Below are positions 22,901 through 35,440 of a stretch of DNA of 64,000 nt, one piece after another; within the stretch, counting starts at the first letter, position 1, and every line of letters starts with the position of its first letter. This DNA comes from Silurus meridionalis. Its lineage: Eukaryota > Chordata > Actinopteri > Siluriformes > Siluridae. Where the stretch lies: the NCBI RefSeq assembly GCF_014805685.1, contig NC_060885.1:13458632-13522631 (forward strand), in the 5' to 3' direction. Position numbers and translations under genes: made by a program. The notes beneath the pieces are model-generated. The model searched no databases, had not been told where the DNA came from, and saw nothing but the letters and a program-made list of their open reading frames with translations.

Positions 22901-24118
22901 ATTAAATCATCAGTGAATTGCAGTCATGACACACTAAAATGAAATCAATAATTAAAATCATAGCCCTAAGGCAGACTCTGAGGATCGGTTATAATCAGGA
23001 AGCATCATTATCCATATTAAAGAGCAACCTTTACAGTTTCTTCATTCCTATTGAATTGATTGTTTAAATGATTAAGATAAAAAAAATTATAATTACAGCT
23101 CACAAAAGGACCCAGAAGGTATGTTATTAGTTGGTTTGATTAGTAAATAACAAATGCACATACTTGAACAGGGTACGAATTCAGATTACTAAATGCATTG
23201 TGATACACTGGAATACAAGTCATGGTTTGTTTAAACAGAGAAATCACAAACAATACTGGACTACATTATTACAAATGAATAAATAATTGCACAGCTGCTC
23301 AAATAGATTACTGAGAAGATTGAAGGCGGTGAAGGCCTCTATATTTGAACAAGGAAGCCAGTCATGATCAATTTTCACAGATTTCAACTGAAAAGTATTA
23401 AAAACCGAGACAATCTTATTGCAGGGGAAACAGTAGATCAGTTATTACTCACTAATACAGAATGCACTCCAGTAATATGCCTTGTTTGTCTCATGTTCCA
23501 TCCAGTACAGGCAATTCATCTGGCCACAACACAAGCACCTACTCCACAACCTACTGTCGGTCTCTAGAGTCGGATGATTTTTAAAAATATTTTTACAATA
23601 AAAAGATTTTTCTAAATGTTTGCCAACTCCAAACATCCACATTTTACATATTAAAACAAATGCAGATGGATTAACCAGAAGAAGATACAGTAAGAAGTTC
23701 ATTGATTTAACTAGAAAATAAATTCCAAACACTATGCACAATATTTCTTTCATTAACATTATATAAATGTGAACAATAATGGTTTTGTCTGCATATAAAG
23801 AGCCATAGAGTTTACACAGGACTCAGTAAGTCCAAGCTGATATTATTTATAAGCTGAGATATTGAGGGTTTGGATTGAAACTAGTGACCAGTAAAATTTG
23901 GAAAGTTACTTTAAGAAATTAATGCTAAATATAGTTTTGTTAATATTGGGTTGTGATTTCCATGACTGTAACAAAATGAAAATATCAGACCCTCTGGAAC
24001 AAATTAAGTGCATGTAAAGCTATTATAGACTATAGATTTAAACTTTTCAGAAAGAGTGTGGATAAATTGTGTGGTGTTATAATTATAAGGGCAATTGAGG
24101 CCGCTGACTTTTGCAGCC
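19939..24118. other. Intron 1 sequence without recognised gene
   Basis: The sequence is AT-rich. A short SINE-like piece lies at 20945-20985 (GGAGATCACAAGTTCAAACC, a B-box form) and a short (CA)n at 20451-20465. There are A/T homopolymer-rich stretches at 21595-21670. No exon, RNA gene or transposon end was recognised elsewhere. Confidence 0.45.
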
Positions 24119-24540
24119 ATATGCGGACCTTTCCCAAACTGTTACCACAAAGCTGGAGGTGCACAACTGTGTATCATGTCTTTGTATGTGGTAGCATTAA
24201 ATTCTCCCTTCACTTAATCTGTAAGACCCAAACCTGTTCCATCATGACAAAGTGAGCTCCATTAAGATATGGTTTACATGGGTTGGAGTGGGCAATCTTG
24301 AGTAGAGCCTCAACCCCTGACCTCAACCTTACTGAACACCCCAGGCCTCCGCATCCTGCATCAGCACCCGACTTTACTAACACCATTGTGGCTGAATGTG
24401 CACCAATCACCACAAAACCCCGAAATCTAGTGGATCATCTTCCCAGAAGAGTGGAGGTTATTATAACAGCAATTGGGGACAAAATGTGGATTGGCATGCT
24501 CAAAAATCACATTCAAATCTTATGGTCAGGTTTCCCCAAT
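24119..24540 (+). mobile_element. Tc1-like family B, 3' half of a degenerate element
   Basis: This is the longest copy of family B here. It starts before the second catalytic Asp region (CCCAAACTGTTACCACAAAG). It continues through a degraded P-x-L-N-L-T-E-H segment at 24316-24345, the W-D/N-P-I-E region of Tc1 transposases. It reaches the 3' UTR with AGAAGAGTGGAGGTTATTAT and ends in the complement-type GTCAGGT. Stops and frameshifts occur throughout. Confidence 0.8.
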
Positions 24541-25597
24541 AAAACCCTATGTTGGTCCAGATCATTTCACTGCAGTTACTAAAACTGAGCAAACACTAAA
24601 TAATATAACTTAAGATGAACTGCTCTACAGTAAGCCAGGAGTATAGAGGAATATCTGAGCCAGATATAAATGAACACTTTGAACATTAAGTGAACAGTAG
24701 GGGGTTTCCTATGTGGAAGAAAAGCAGATGAAAAAAGGAAAATGCCTCACACCACATCAATCACTAACAGCTTGACTACACAAACAGTCCATAAATCAAC
24801 ACGTCATCAATTTAAAAATAGGATTGAAGTTTGATGGTTCCTTTTGTGCAAAGCTGGTAAAACATACGGGCTATGAGAAGTAATAACTGATACAATCCAG
24901 TTAACAGTTTGTATTAGTAGGCATAAATTATTAATTGTTACAGAACATATTCAAACACATTACTGAGTGTACCAGATAGTCAGTGACACCATGACCTGAG
25001 AATGAAAAAGGGTTAGGGTTAGTTTAATATATAGTTTATTATATTTATTATGTTTAATAAAACATACTGAATGGTGCACTTAAACACTACAGCAATCTTT
25101 AAACCTTTTACAGCATTCGCAATGTATAAGTTCAGGCCCGAGCTTTTATTCCAAACCCTCAGACAGCATCTCTGAGGGTAATAGCTGAATGTTTTTTTTT
25201 ATTGCAGGGGTAATTGGTGTGTTGAGGAGCAGTGTACTTCTGAGCCCTTGAGCCACAGCTGATCTCTAGTCTGCTCATTACAGTACTGACACCACACACA
25301 CACACACACAGCAGTCATGAAAAGATGAGGGCACAGCAGTGACCACTAACCTGAGAACAGCAAAGCAACGTCTATGCATCCCATTTCTTTACACCCCCCA
25401 CCCCGTCATGCGTTTCTCCATTGTTATGGAGCAAAACAATATGCTAAGATAAATTTATTTTTTTGCTCTCTAGTAGAAGAGTTTAGACGTTTGGTTCAGT
25501 GACTTTGTTTACACCTTGTTTTGTCATTGTTCTGAATTTTAGCAGCAAGCTCAAATGTTTGTATCACTATTGCCACATTCTACTTTATTTACATGTA
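24541..25597. other. Intron 1 sequence without recognised feature
   Basis: This is unique-looking sequence with a short (CA)n at about 25293-25309. Nothing gene-like was seen. Confidence 0.45.
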
Positions 25598-25725
25598 CAG
25601 TCAACCCCCGCTAATTTGCGGCTCGGCACTTGCGGTTCGGAAAATTCTCGGGTTTTAATTTGGAACCTAACCAACAGCAAGTTGTGGATTATCTTAAAAT
25701 TCGTGGGAATTCGCAGCGGGATCGA
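25598..25725 (+). mobile_element. Tigger/pogo-like transposon, left-end fragment
   Basis: After TA, the sequence CAGTCAACCCCCGCTAATTT followed by GCGGCTCGG has the terminal form of Tigger-type elements and resembles the MITE end at 446. No matching right end was found, so the right boundary is approximate. Confidence 0.65.
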
Positions 25726-26484
25726 ATGTTCAGGAATGTTAGGAATAACATTTTTAAATATGTTTTCACTAACAAATTACATACACATTTTTTAAACACA
25801 TTATTGTATTAAAGTGACATAATGTCTAGATGAATTGACTAAGGTACCATAGAGGCTCGAATTCTCAATGTGTGAACTTTCAAGAATCAGTGGAATCAGG
25901 ACAACATTCATAAGAGAAAGTTGGAAAAGAATATGAAAAAAAAAAATTAAAGTGTTTAGGGTTCAGATTTAAATTATTCCATAGACATAATTTTTTATTG
26001 ATTTTCCTTTTTGGACCATTTTTATGAAAAATTTTATTTAGGAAATTGAATTGATTTTTCAGTGCTTTAAGCAAACAATGATTTACACACAACTGTATAT
26101 AAGTGCAATTATACAGTCCTGTGTTTGATGTTTTCTAATTCACTTGTGTGATGCGAAGATTTACATACAGAAAATATTTTATTTAATTCCCTACCAGAAT
26201 AATTACAATCCGAAATTTCCATTAGGACATTCACTCTCTTCAATTGTTTTCATAAAAAAACAAAACAAAACAAAAAAACACCTTAAACACAACAGAAAAA
26301 AAAAATGAAAAGCACATAAAAAATTAAAAAGCTAATTTTTATAAACCACTTCAAATATTCTGGAGTTCTTTTATTTCTTCCTTCCTTCTGCCACTGCTGC
26401 TGCCAATTAACAAAGCATTGTAGCATGTAGTGTCCATGATGAATAATAATCATAAAAATATGGCAGAGAAGGGTAAAAAAAAAC

Positions 26485-26486
<2 letters not shown>
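25726..26486. other. Intron 1 sequence without recognised feature
   Basis: Very AT-rich, with A-runs at about 26256-26312. Nothing further was recognised. Confidence 0.45.

Positions 26487-26572
<86 letters not shown>
26487..26572. repeat. (CA)n microsatellite, 86 bp
   Basis: About 43 CA units without interruption, the longest CA tract in the window. Confidence 0.98.
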
Positions 26573-26576
<4 letters not shown>

Positions 26577-29500
26577 AAAAGAGCAATGAGCAGATTTTTC
26601 CCCCATTTTGTGTGTGGTTGAGTTTGTATATATGTATGTGCAGAGCTCTTGTGATGTACTGCAGGTTTTGGTTAAACAGACCACCCAAGTCTGTTCATTA
26701 GCGATTCATTACCCAATTACACATCCTGGGATGAGTCTTTGTGAAGTACAGGAAAGCTCTCGGCTCTTGTTCTGATTCCCATTCCTATTCATACAAAGAC
26801 ACTATTGTTCCTGAAACTTAAAACAATACAACTATTATAATATGTATGCAGCGCTTTTCATGGGGTGATTCTCATGTGGAAAATATGACAGAAAAGTTGT
26901 TGCCACCAAACTAGGTGTGTTTTTTTTACTCTCTCTGTGGAAAACAGGCCACAGGGCAACATCGCCTAATGCACCTCAACTTCCTTTCAGACTCAAAGAA
27001 ACTTAGTGTGTATGATTCATGAGAGCATTAAAACTTTAAGTGCGATTCGAGGGGTCAGACTCTAAATTGGTCTTTACTCATGCGTTTACAGTCTTCGCCT
27101 TATGCTGTTTCTTGGTGTCATGGAACGCAAATCTTGTACATGACTTTCCTGCCATGCTGGATGCAGAGAATGGCTTTCAGCTTAATGCTCTTCAGAATCA
27201 ATGCTTTAAGTGGAGTCCATCACTAATCTGCATGTGCTGGACATCACTACATAACGCCTGGTATTTCCTATATTATTAAGCATCTTCTACTTTTTTTTTT
27301 ACCTTAGTCAGTAATCATTAACTGAAATTTTTACTATACAGTCTTCTGCCGAAATGCCGAAATATTAGCTGTTTCATAAATAACAACTCATAACAGAAAC
27401 AGACATCAGATCTACTCCAACAATATTAAAACTCTGCACAGTGTGCGGCGATTTTCCATGCGCAAATTAAAACGATTTAAAGGTGGAGGATTGAGTGGCT
27501 CATAAAGCACAGTTCAGCTCAGCAACGTGAACTCCTAACAGCTGTGGTAGAAACCCAGTCCTACAGTGTTATTCTTACAACCATCTTTTAACATAAAGTT
27601 TTGTAAATTATCACTGGATTACATTACGACTCTCAAGTCATATTGTATTTACTCTCTCACTCTAATTCATGCCCATTTATTACAACATTCACTCATTATC
27701 CCACCTTCTAATTTAGACACACGCTAAATAAAGTTGTTAATTAGAATGCATAGGATTTTTTTATGTAAAAAATACTGACTAGGGAAACAATAAAATTTGT
27801 CATGTTTCTTTTGATTTGGAGTTTTTTTAAGATGGACTTTTATTTGGAGTTGATATAAGCCACTTTTTGCCATTAAATCAGTAATCCTATTTTCTACACA
27901 CTGTGTCTGCGTTTTTTTTGTGCAGTAATACTTGGCTCGTATCGAAGTACCAAATAAAGACAGCAAAAACAAGATGCCTTCCTGTCTATTTGAGATGTCG
28001 TTGTGCTCTTTCTCTCTCTCACTTTGTCTGTCTCTCTCTCTCACTCTCTCTCACTCAGTCTAGCAGGCTCCATTTACAGAGGGAACATGATGGAGTTCAT
28101 TACTCGTAAAATACTGCCATTCAAAATGCACTTAAAATGCCATTAAACACGCAGCTATTTTCTGACAAGAGTCAACACAAAGCAGCTTTAGCGAGCATCA
28201 GTCATTTTATTCTTTTCCAAGTGTATGAGCAGACAAGAGTGATTTAGACCAGACAAACTATAAAGCAGAGCATCTCCAGAGAATTAGACTTCGCTACACC
28301 ACAGTGCCACATCACTAATATATTCCCCAGACCAGGTTCAACAGCCATGAAAAAGAACATTTACATTCACCTAGATCCTCCTGAAGACTGGGATATTTTA
28401 GTTATTTGTAGAAAATTCTATAAAGAAATTTTATAGTGGCACTTTGTGATTATATAATTGTGTATGGTGAAACAAAAACACTGTATTGTTTGCCACAAAA
28501 TCAAAATTTGCATTGACAAAAATCCTAAATGAGTACAGAGATTTTAAGTTTGAACTGAGAACTTCTAAAAAATAAATTATAATAATACATAGTACAAAAT
28601 CAGTTAAAGCATAGAGAATCATGTATTATACAATTTACGAATGATGGGAAGATGCTAGCATCAAGTGATGCTTTTTATTAGAAAGCACATAGCAGATAGA
28701 TTTCAAATTCATGTCTTTAACATTCCTTCTGTATAGACAAATTGTGCATATATAAGCCCTAAACAAAAAAGACAGCTTATAACACCTCAATAAGAATTTT
28801 TAGAAGGATGGCAAAAAAGTTCCCAGTGATTTCCTCATACTTTATGCCCCATCTTCAGTTCTACATAATCATCCTGCGATATATATCACCCATTTAAATA
28901 TTCCACTCTTATTCTTGGCCTGGCCGTACCATTAGTGGAAGACATACACTATATTATCAAGTTTGCAGAGGGATATTACTGTATGTAGCCAGAGTGAGGA
29001 CAGAAAGCTTACAGACAGGAAGAACCTTAGATCTCCACAGCACTTAATGCTGACCTGGGGGGAGTGTGGAAACTCCAGCAATGGAAAAGATTTTTTTCCT
29101 GTCAGATGCAGCTTAATGTTGCAGCACTTACAATGGCTCTCCCATTAAAGTCTGCAAAACCATGTGTCTAGGATGTTGCGTGAAAAAGTGGTGTATGAGA
29201 TAAATAAATTGCTTAAGTAAATTGTAAATTTTATTGATGGACCATTACTGTTATTATACAGAATTATTTATTTGAAGAGGCTTTGAAAATCTCATCCGGA
29301 CCCCTTCACCATGATGTATCGTGATGATCACAGCTACACCTCATTCAGTAGAAAGTCTGTAAAGGGCCATTTTATTGGTAATTTTTAGGTGGGGGAAAGC
29401 CAGTACCTTAGAAAGTCTGTCTCTCCTATCCTTTACAATCATGTTTCCAATGCCTCTGTTATAACTCCATAACTCCTTCAACTTTACTTTATAACTGTAA

Positions 29501-29871
29501 TCCATAACCCATAAATCCTAAGAACAATTCTTAACAATATCTCCTAAACCTAAAAAAGACATTTACTGAGTTCAATTTAAAAAAAATTGTTTCCTTATCA
29601 CAAGTAAAAAAAAAATAATTATATTGTATTTTAATATTAATGAATTTAGAAAATATATTTAGAATGTCAGCCAGAAAAATGTTTGCATCTTTCGGCAGTA
29701 TACACACCCACAACATCATTAACATCAACTGTGCTATTTTTAAATTCTTTCTGCTGTCATTACTTTTGACATTCTGACATAACCTGCCTATTTGGTTTTG
29801 TTTTTTAGACAAAATCTTTGGAAAGATCATGAGAATTTGGCATTTTTATTGTATCTAGAACATCTTGGATT
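26573..29871. other. Intron 1 sequence without recognised gene
   Basis: This is mostly unique-looking AT-rich sequence. A CT-rich simple stretch lies at 28008-28062. Short ORFs (for example around 27040-27279) lack splice logic and family resemblance. Confidence 0.45.
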
Positions 29872-29912
29872 TTTATTATTATTATTATTATTATCATTAT
29901 TATTAATATTTT
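29872..29912. repeat. (ATT)n microsatellite
   Basis: About 13 ATT units with a C interruption. Confidence 0.9.
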
Positions 29913-30047
29913 TACAATTTAAATGTCAAATAGGTCTAATTAAAACACTTGTACAGAAGAGTACATTATAATCAAACCCTTTGTCTTGCATTGTCTTTGC
30001 TTACTTTGGCTTTTTCATATATGTAAATCATATTATTACTGGATTAA

Positions 30048-30086
30048 ATGCTTCCTCCGCATACAATCAGTATGCGGAGGAAGCAT
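30048..30086. repeat. Perfect 17-bp inverted repeat with 5-nt spacer
   Basis: The left arm ATGCTTCCTCCGCATAC (30048-30064) and the right arm GTATGCGGAGGAAGCAT (30070-30086) are exact complements around AATCA. This would give a stable hairpin in either strand. No poly-T or TIR context assigns it to a terminator or transposon. Confidence 0.97.
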
Positions 30087-30628
30087 AAAAACAGTATGCT
30101 GACCTTATCGGTCCAATAATTAAAATGAACAGCAATATACATATGACTTATGACTCTGTTATAAATATTTTCATGAGTCATATCCTATGCCGTGCATCCA
30201 GCTTTAGGAAATGTTTAATGGGAAGCCAAACTTTTGCACTGTTACATTTTACTGTATATTTTCAATAACAGCACAAGTAAACACCCCACTAAGTATCAGT
30301 GATTAACAGTAGACAATCTGCAAACAATCTATCACATAAAGCAGTGAGTAGTGTGTTTCCAATCAATGCTATGGTTCTGCCCTTTTCCAGTAAGAGCACT
30401 GACTTGTGTATGTAACAATGTGGTCATCAAAACATAATTACCCCTGAGGAACACGGGTCCGGCTGTTCATCAGATCTCCTACTGTTACAGGGTCCAGGAC
30501 CACCGATTCTTACCTTAATGAGTATACAAACTATTACAAAGCATATAACAGAACTAATTGCAGGCCAACATCAATGCAGCCCAGTTTACACAAATTCACC
30601 TAGTCACTTCCTCTCTTGCTCACTCACA

Positions 30629-30676
<48 letters not shown>
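30629..30676. repeat. (CA)n microsatellite
   Basis: About 24 CA units. Confidence 0.97.
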
Positions 30677-30679
<3 letters not shown>

Positions 30680-31158
30680 TCCATCTTTCACTGAACCTGA
30701 GTGGAGATTTCTATGGAGAATAATATCCTGTTCTCAGAGTTGAAGAGTTTTACACAGTGTTATTGTACTCTATAGGGATCCAACAGCCTGGCAGATAACA
30801 GGCAAGAGCAATTAGCTGCAAGTCAATTAGATCCAACTGAAAATTTCACACACAATCCCACACAGGCTAAACATGGCTGATGGAATATTGTTTACCACAC
30901 TGCATTTAAACAAAATACAGCAATGACAGCATTTTAATCATGTAGAAGTGTGAACTCTTTTTCTGTAAACTCTACAGTTATAGATGCATTATTCTAATGA
31001 GTTGCAGCCAGGTTTAATTAACATTTATGATTAGTGCTGTAAAATAATGATGAAAATAGGCAGCTATTATTACGCATTAATTACACATTGTGATTGAAAC
31101 ATTTTGCAAGAAATCTTGCTACAGGCTGGTGAAGCTGTGATGGTACATGTTGCCGTGC

Positions 31159-31304
31159 ATTAAACCTTTCATGCATGAATTAATAAATCACAAAGTAATT
31201 TTTTATGTTTATTTTTTTTCTTTTAAACAGATAAAAAATCATGCAAATACCTTTTTTTCAATATATTTTATTTGAGGAGGTTACATAAGCATGAAAGGTT
31301 TACT
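31159..31304. mobile_element. piggyBac-like MITE, candidate
   Basis: The left end TTAAACCTTTCATGC and the right end GCATGAAAGGTTTAC form 15-20-bp inverted repeats with one mismatch, 146-154 bp apart. The left end begins with TTAA, the piggyBac target; the right has TTAC, one change from TTAA. The interior is AT-rich without coding. Confidence 0.6.
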
Positions 31305-32041
31305 GCACAGTATTATTATGCCAATCATGTGTGTCATGTGTGGAAAATAAATGTGGCTCATATTACAGGCCCTTACCACAATAAGGCTTAAAAATATATT
31401 ATATACTGTACGATGCTAATGTTGACTGTAAAGTATGCCATGTTTTAGAGCAGGCACACGGTTATCTATGATGCTAGCTGATGTAAGCTGTGTACAAAAA
31501 GTCAAATAAATTGATCTGAAAATAACTGAACATTCCAACACAGCTTTTCAACATTACAAAAGAGGTCACTGAACAGTACATGCTGTGAAATAAGCCACGA
31601 AACGTTTTTCTTTTTTTTTCACTCTTTTTTTTTTTTACTTTTTGTAACCTGATTATTCTGATCAAGCTTGGTATATAGAATCTACTAGTAACTATTAACT
31701 CCAAGCAGGTTTTCTCACAGAAAAGAGATGATAGCAATTAACAATAGATATGAGTCATTAATAAGTACTCTATAATCCCTCTATAAATACTGCCTATGGT
31801 TGTGACTGTTTGGAAAAAGCAAATAATTTGAAAACTCACTGACCTGCATAATGTTTTGTCTGCAAAAACTTTGTAGGAACACAATTACTATATTCCTATA
31901 GACATAACATGGCTTTATCTTACACACTAATTAATCTTATCTTTACATCAGTTCATTTATTTACAACTTTTCCTATTAAACAAAAATGAACAAAAAAAGG
32001 AGTGATTTTGTGATATTTCATGTAAATATAGCCAAAACTAG

Positions 32042-32335
32042 GCAGCATGGTGGTGCAGCAGATAGTGTTTCTGCTTCATAGCTGCTGAGTTTTTGCTTCA
32101 ACCTTGAGCTTGGGTTACTGTCTGTATGGAGTTTCTGTAAATATTGTCCCAATTTCGATTTAGATTTCTTCCTAACTCAATTCAGATACTGGCTACTTTG
32201 TCTGAACATATGTTTGTGTATCGCAATAGACTAGCTTTGCCTTGCAAGGTATTTTCCTGGATTCTGCCCACTGTTCCTGGCATAGACTCCAGATCCAGTT
32301 TTACCTCAGGTAAAAGTGGTAAATGAATGGATGAC
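32042..32335 (+). mobile_element. SINE-like element (GGCGCAG-type head), degraded
   Basis: The head GGTGGTGCAGCAGATAGTG, a CTTGGGTTACTGTCTGTATG segment and a tail ending GTAAATGAATGGATGA match the structure of a fish SINE. It is also seen at 53890-54180 (plus), 63742-63850 (plus) and 42655-42830 (minus). Confidence 0.7.
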
Positions 32336-32694
32336 CATTTGGGCTTTATAGTAAAATTGGAAGTGATAAGGTTGGACAGGATTAGAACGAGTTTTCTAAA
32401 TTAGAAAGACCACGCATGTAGAACGTTTTAGAGACAAGGTGAGGAAGGTGTGATTGAGATGGTATGGACATGTACAGAGGAGGGAAAAGGGTATATCAGT
32501 AGAAGGATGCTGTGGATGGAGCTCCAGGAAGGAGGAAGGGAGGAAGGCCAAGGAGGAGGTTTATGGATGTGGTGAGGGAACACATGCAGGTAAATGATTT
32601 GAAAGAGGCAGATGTGGAGGACAGGGTGGTATCAAGACAAATGATCCGCTGTGGCAACCCCTAAAGGGAGAAGCCAGAAAGAAGAAGAAGAAGT
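32336..32694 (+). mobile_element. LINE 3' end with (GAA)n tail
   Basis: A degenerate coding remnant spans the C-terminus of a non-LTR retrotransposon ORF2 (an R-W-Y-G-H-V motif near 32458-32475 and a G-R-P-x-x-R-F-M-D-V-type block near 32545-32575). The tail is ATGATCCGCTGTGGCAACCC followed by AAGAAGAAG. Frameshifts are present. The same terminus occurs on the minus strand at 48831-48895 and 55428-55480. Confidence 0.75.
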
Positions 32695-32714
32695 AAAATT
32701 ATACCCTAATGTTG

Positions 32715-32925
32715 CTACAGCCATCCATGGCCAGGACGCTACAAAAGCAAAACCCAGCCAGCAACATGGGTGTCTGTAAACCCATGCATACAAAAATTAC
32801 CACTATCCTCTGAATGTGTTACACTGCCCTGTGCTGCAACAGAAGCAGAAGTTCAAAAAAGGTGTAGTAGACTTGCTTTACACATGCTGAATGTAGTAAG
32901 TGCTAGCTAGCCCCGCCCCCACATT
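32715..32925 (+). mobile_element. tRNA-Gly-like SINE body, fragment
   Basis: The stretch GGGTGTCTGTAAACCCATGCAT through ACTGCCCTGTGCTGCA parallels the body of the SINE at 35125-35440. The tRNA-like head is missing. Confidence 0.6.
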
Positions 32926-33687
32926 TCGGCCCATTTATTAAAAAATAATAATAATTATAATCTTTGACTGACTGACCACTAATCGATGCCCTTAGACATA
33001 ATAAAACTCTCACTATTTCCAGGTTTAATTGTGAGTTTGTTTACAATTGTTAAATCATGAGATGCTGATAACTCAGGAAGTACAAACAATAGAAAAGGCC
33101 TGTTTTTTAAAATGCAGGTACACATGCAACTCTTCTACCATGGGACACTATCAAATGTAAGATTAGTTTGTGGAACAGGAAAAAGCATAAACTGAGACCC
33201 AGGGTAAGCTGACAATGAATGTCTTTGCAGTTCAAACATGCAAGGTTATCACATAGTCAGTATACATCCGCTTACCTGCTGACAGTTTACCAAAGTTTAC
33301 CACAAAGCAAGGTCATGTCTAGTTCACAAAACCAAGCATGCTGATTAAAAGGAGAACAAATACACTGTTTAAATAAACTCCAAACAAGACATGATGTAAC
33401 CTGTAATCTTTTTGTACCGCTTTTAAATGTTTAGGCAAGACAAGATTTTTATTTATACACAACCGCACCAAATTAGAGTGCGCATGAGACATAAAACAAT
33501 TTATAGCTGTACATGCAGAAAAAGTCCATTGAGCTATATAAACAGACAGATGAAATGAAAAATTTAGCATCTGAAGCTTATGGTAAATATAGCTTATGAT
33601 AAAGCTTATCATAAACGTCTGAAATGTCAAAATACCTGGAGTAGGTTTGGTATGGATTAAGGTTTTGCCTTAAACTAAAAGGACAAT
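32926..33687. other. Intron 1 sequence without recognised gene
   Basis: AT-rich sequence. It contains a small palindrome at 33594-33614 (TTATGATAA, three bases, TTATCATAA). Nothing gene-like was seen. Confidence 0.45.
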
Positions 33688-33959
33688 TGTCAGGGAACCA
33701 CCCCACACACGCCTCCCTCCTACACTCAGCACACTCGCAAAGCCTCGCCTTCCTACTAAACACCTTCACCTGTCTCCAGTCTACTCTCCCCTTCATAAGG
33801 CCCCATTTCCATTTGCTCACCGTTCAATCTACGGTTCACACTGGCGATCGTACCAGGACTTCCCACGTTACGGATTATACCCGTTTCCGGTTTGAAGCTT
33901 CTGCCTCGTTTACTAAGACTAATAAAGTGTTTGCCTGTAATCTTGATCCTCGCGTGACA
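33688..33959 (+). mobile_element. Solo LTR of an LTR retrotransposon
   Basis: A 272-bp GC-richer block begins TGTCAGGGAACCACC and ends CGCGTGACA, giving short inverted TGTCA/TGACA ends. It has a polyadenylation signal AATAAA at 33921-33926, placed as in an R/U5 region. A fragment of the same 5' end occurs at 50967-51015. No internal region or second LTR flanks it. The bases next to the ends share ACAAT, but the target duplication is ambiguous because it overlaps the terminal CA. Confidence 0.65.
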
Positions 33960-34325
33960 ATAATATTCACAGCAATTGTCAGCCACTTTATGCAGAGTGA
34001 CTTACAATTATTTCATTTATTACTTTCATTATTTCATTCAATCAAGCTTAATGACCTTGTCTTATTTAATCTGTATTGTCTGTATAGTCTCGTATAGTCT
34101 TGTCTATAAGATAAATGTATAGTGTTGCTACACATTTACTTGTTGTTAGTTATTTCTGTACTTTTGAGAGTCATCAACAGCTGGAAACGAATTTATTTTT
34201 TTGTGTCAACACACTTGGCAAACCGGTTCTGATTCTAATTAAGGGCACAGCAGTGGCAACTAGGTTTTGCTGGGATTTGACCTAATAACCTCCTGACCAG
34301 AAGTCCAACATCTCAACGCCTACTG
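33960..34325 (-). mobile_element. tRNA-derived SINE split by a LINE 3' tail
   Basis: The outer parts match the SINE at 16742-16896: GCAGAGTGACTTACAATTAT at 33992-34011 and GGGATTTGACCTAATAACCTC near 34271-34291 (degraded B box). Between them, about 34080-34240 carries a LINE-like terminus with TGTCAACACACTTGGC and a GATTCTAATT end. Boundaries between the two are approximate. Confidence 0.55.
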
Positions 34326-35124
34326 CAGACAATAAGTGCCAGTAATTGGTGCACATTTTTTACTGCAAACAATAGTTTCACTATTCAGTATCAATTAAAT
34401 CTATATATATATTTGCACATTTAACAAACACTATGTAGAATTACAGAAATTCCAATATAAAGTGAGCAACACAAAAGTAACAATGGTAAGAATAATCTCC
34501 CTTAGAAAACATAAGGGGGTTTAAAGGAAGCACCAAAAAAGAACCAGTGACTCAGGACAATTAGGTCATAAATGATTCCTCTTTTAAAAGTGTTAAGACA
34601 GTATTAAGACTGTTGAACATATATTTACTGTATTTATTTTTGGTATCTTTCACATTCCTTGGTTTGTGTTTGGGGAAAATCAAAAACAGACTAAAAAAGT
34701 TATCTTTTCACAGATTTTATTTATTACTCTATATTTAGAATATGTGTATATGACTGCATCATATTGTGTAAATCTTTGTGCATGAGTGTCCTCTCTTGCT
34801 CTGTGCTGGGTATGTCATTTGGCTTCTCCTCTAATAGGTTTAATGGCTCACTTTGAGGAAAGATCTCCATTTAAACACTAATGCTTAAATCATCCTGAAA
34901 GAGCAGAGTTGAGTGTTGTAGTTACTCCGCAAAAAGCTTTTCAGCGGGTTTAAATGATGGTGCGTTTCTCACTACAGGTCTAAGAGAGCAATGTGGCATA
35001 AAAGCACCATTTAGAAAAATGCTCAAAGCGTTATAAAGGATATAGCGTTATATTTGCTTGAATATAAAGTAATTGCTTAAATTATCTAAAATCTGTGTAT
35101 TTTGCATGGAATTTCTTTTACGTT

Positions 35125-35440
35125 TCTAGTCTAGTGGTAGTATTCAGGCTTTATTGCATCTTCTCACCTGGAGATCACAAGTTTAAATCCTAATCTGTAG
35201 TCAGAAGACTAGTAAGCAAAACTGCATCAAATATCAGGGTTGGATGGAAGGCATACTTTCTCCCCTGTCAATCACAGTGACACTATCCTACCCTGGGTGT
35301 CTGTGAGCTCATGCATGCAGAAAATGCCACTTTCTACTGAATGTGTTACACTGTTCTGTAATGCAGCATGAACAGCAGGTCAGCAGGTTGCGGTTCAGTG
35401 GCTTCACATGTCTTGGAGGAAGTGCTAGTCAGTGTCTAGT
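35125..35440 (+). mobile_element. tRNA-Gly-like SINE
   Basis: The A-box-like CTAGTGGTAGTATTCAGG (35131-35148) and B-box-like GGAGATCACAAGTTTAAATCC (about 35169-35189) form a tRNA-derived head. The SINE body follows, with CCCCTGTCAATCACAGTGAC and GTGTCTGTGAGCTCATGCAT, and the tail GGCTTCACATGTCTTGGAGG. Related bodies lie at 32715-32925 and 47670-47840. Confidence 0.75.

Noticed and set aside
33594..33614. Small palindrome TTATGATAA-AGC-TTATCATAA
   Set aside because: Nine-base AT-rich arms are expected by chance in AT-rich sequence of this length.
33687..34097. 136-codon open frame
   Set aside because: It lies in the solo LTR and adjoining SINE sequence and has no protein-family resemblance.
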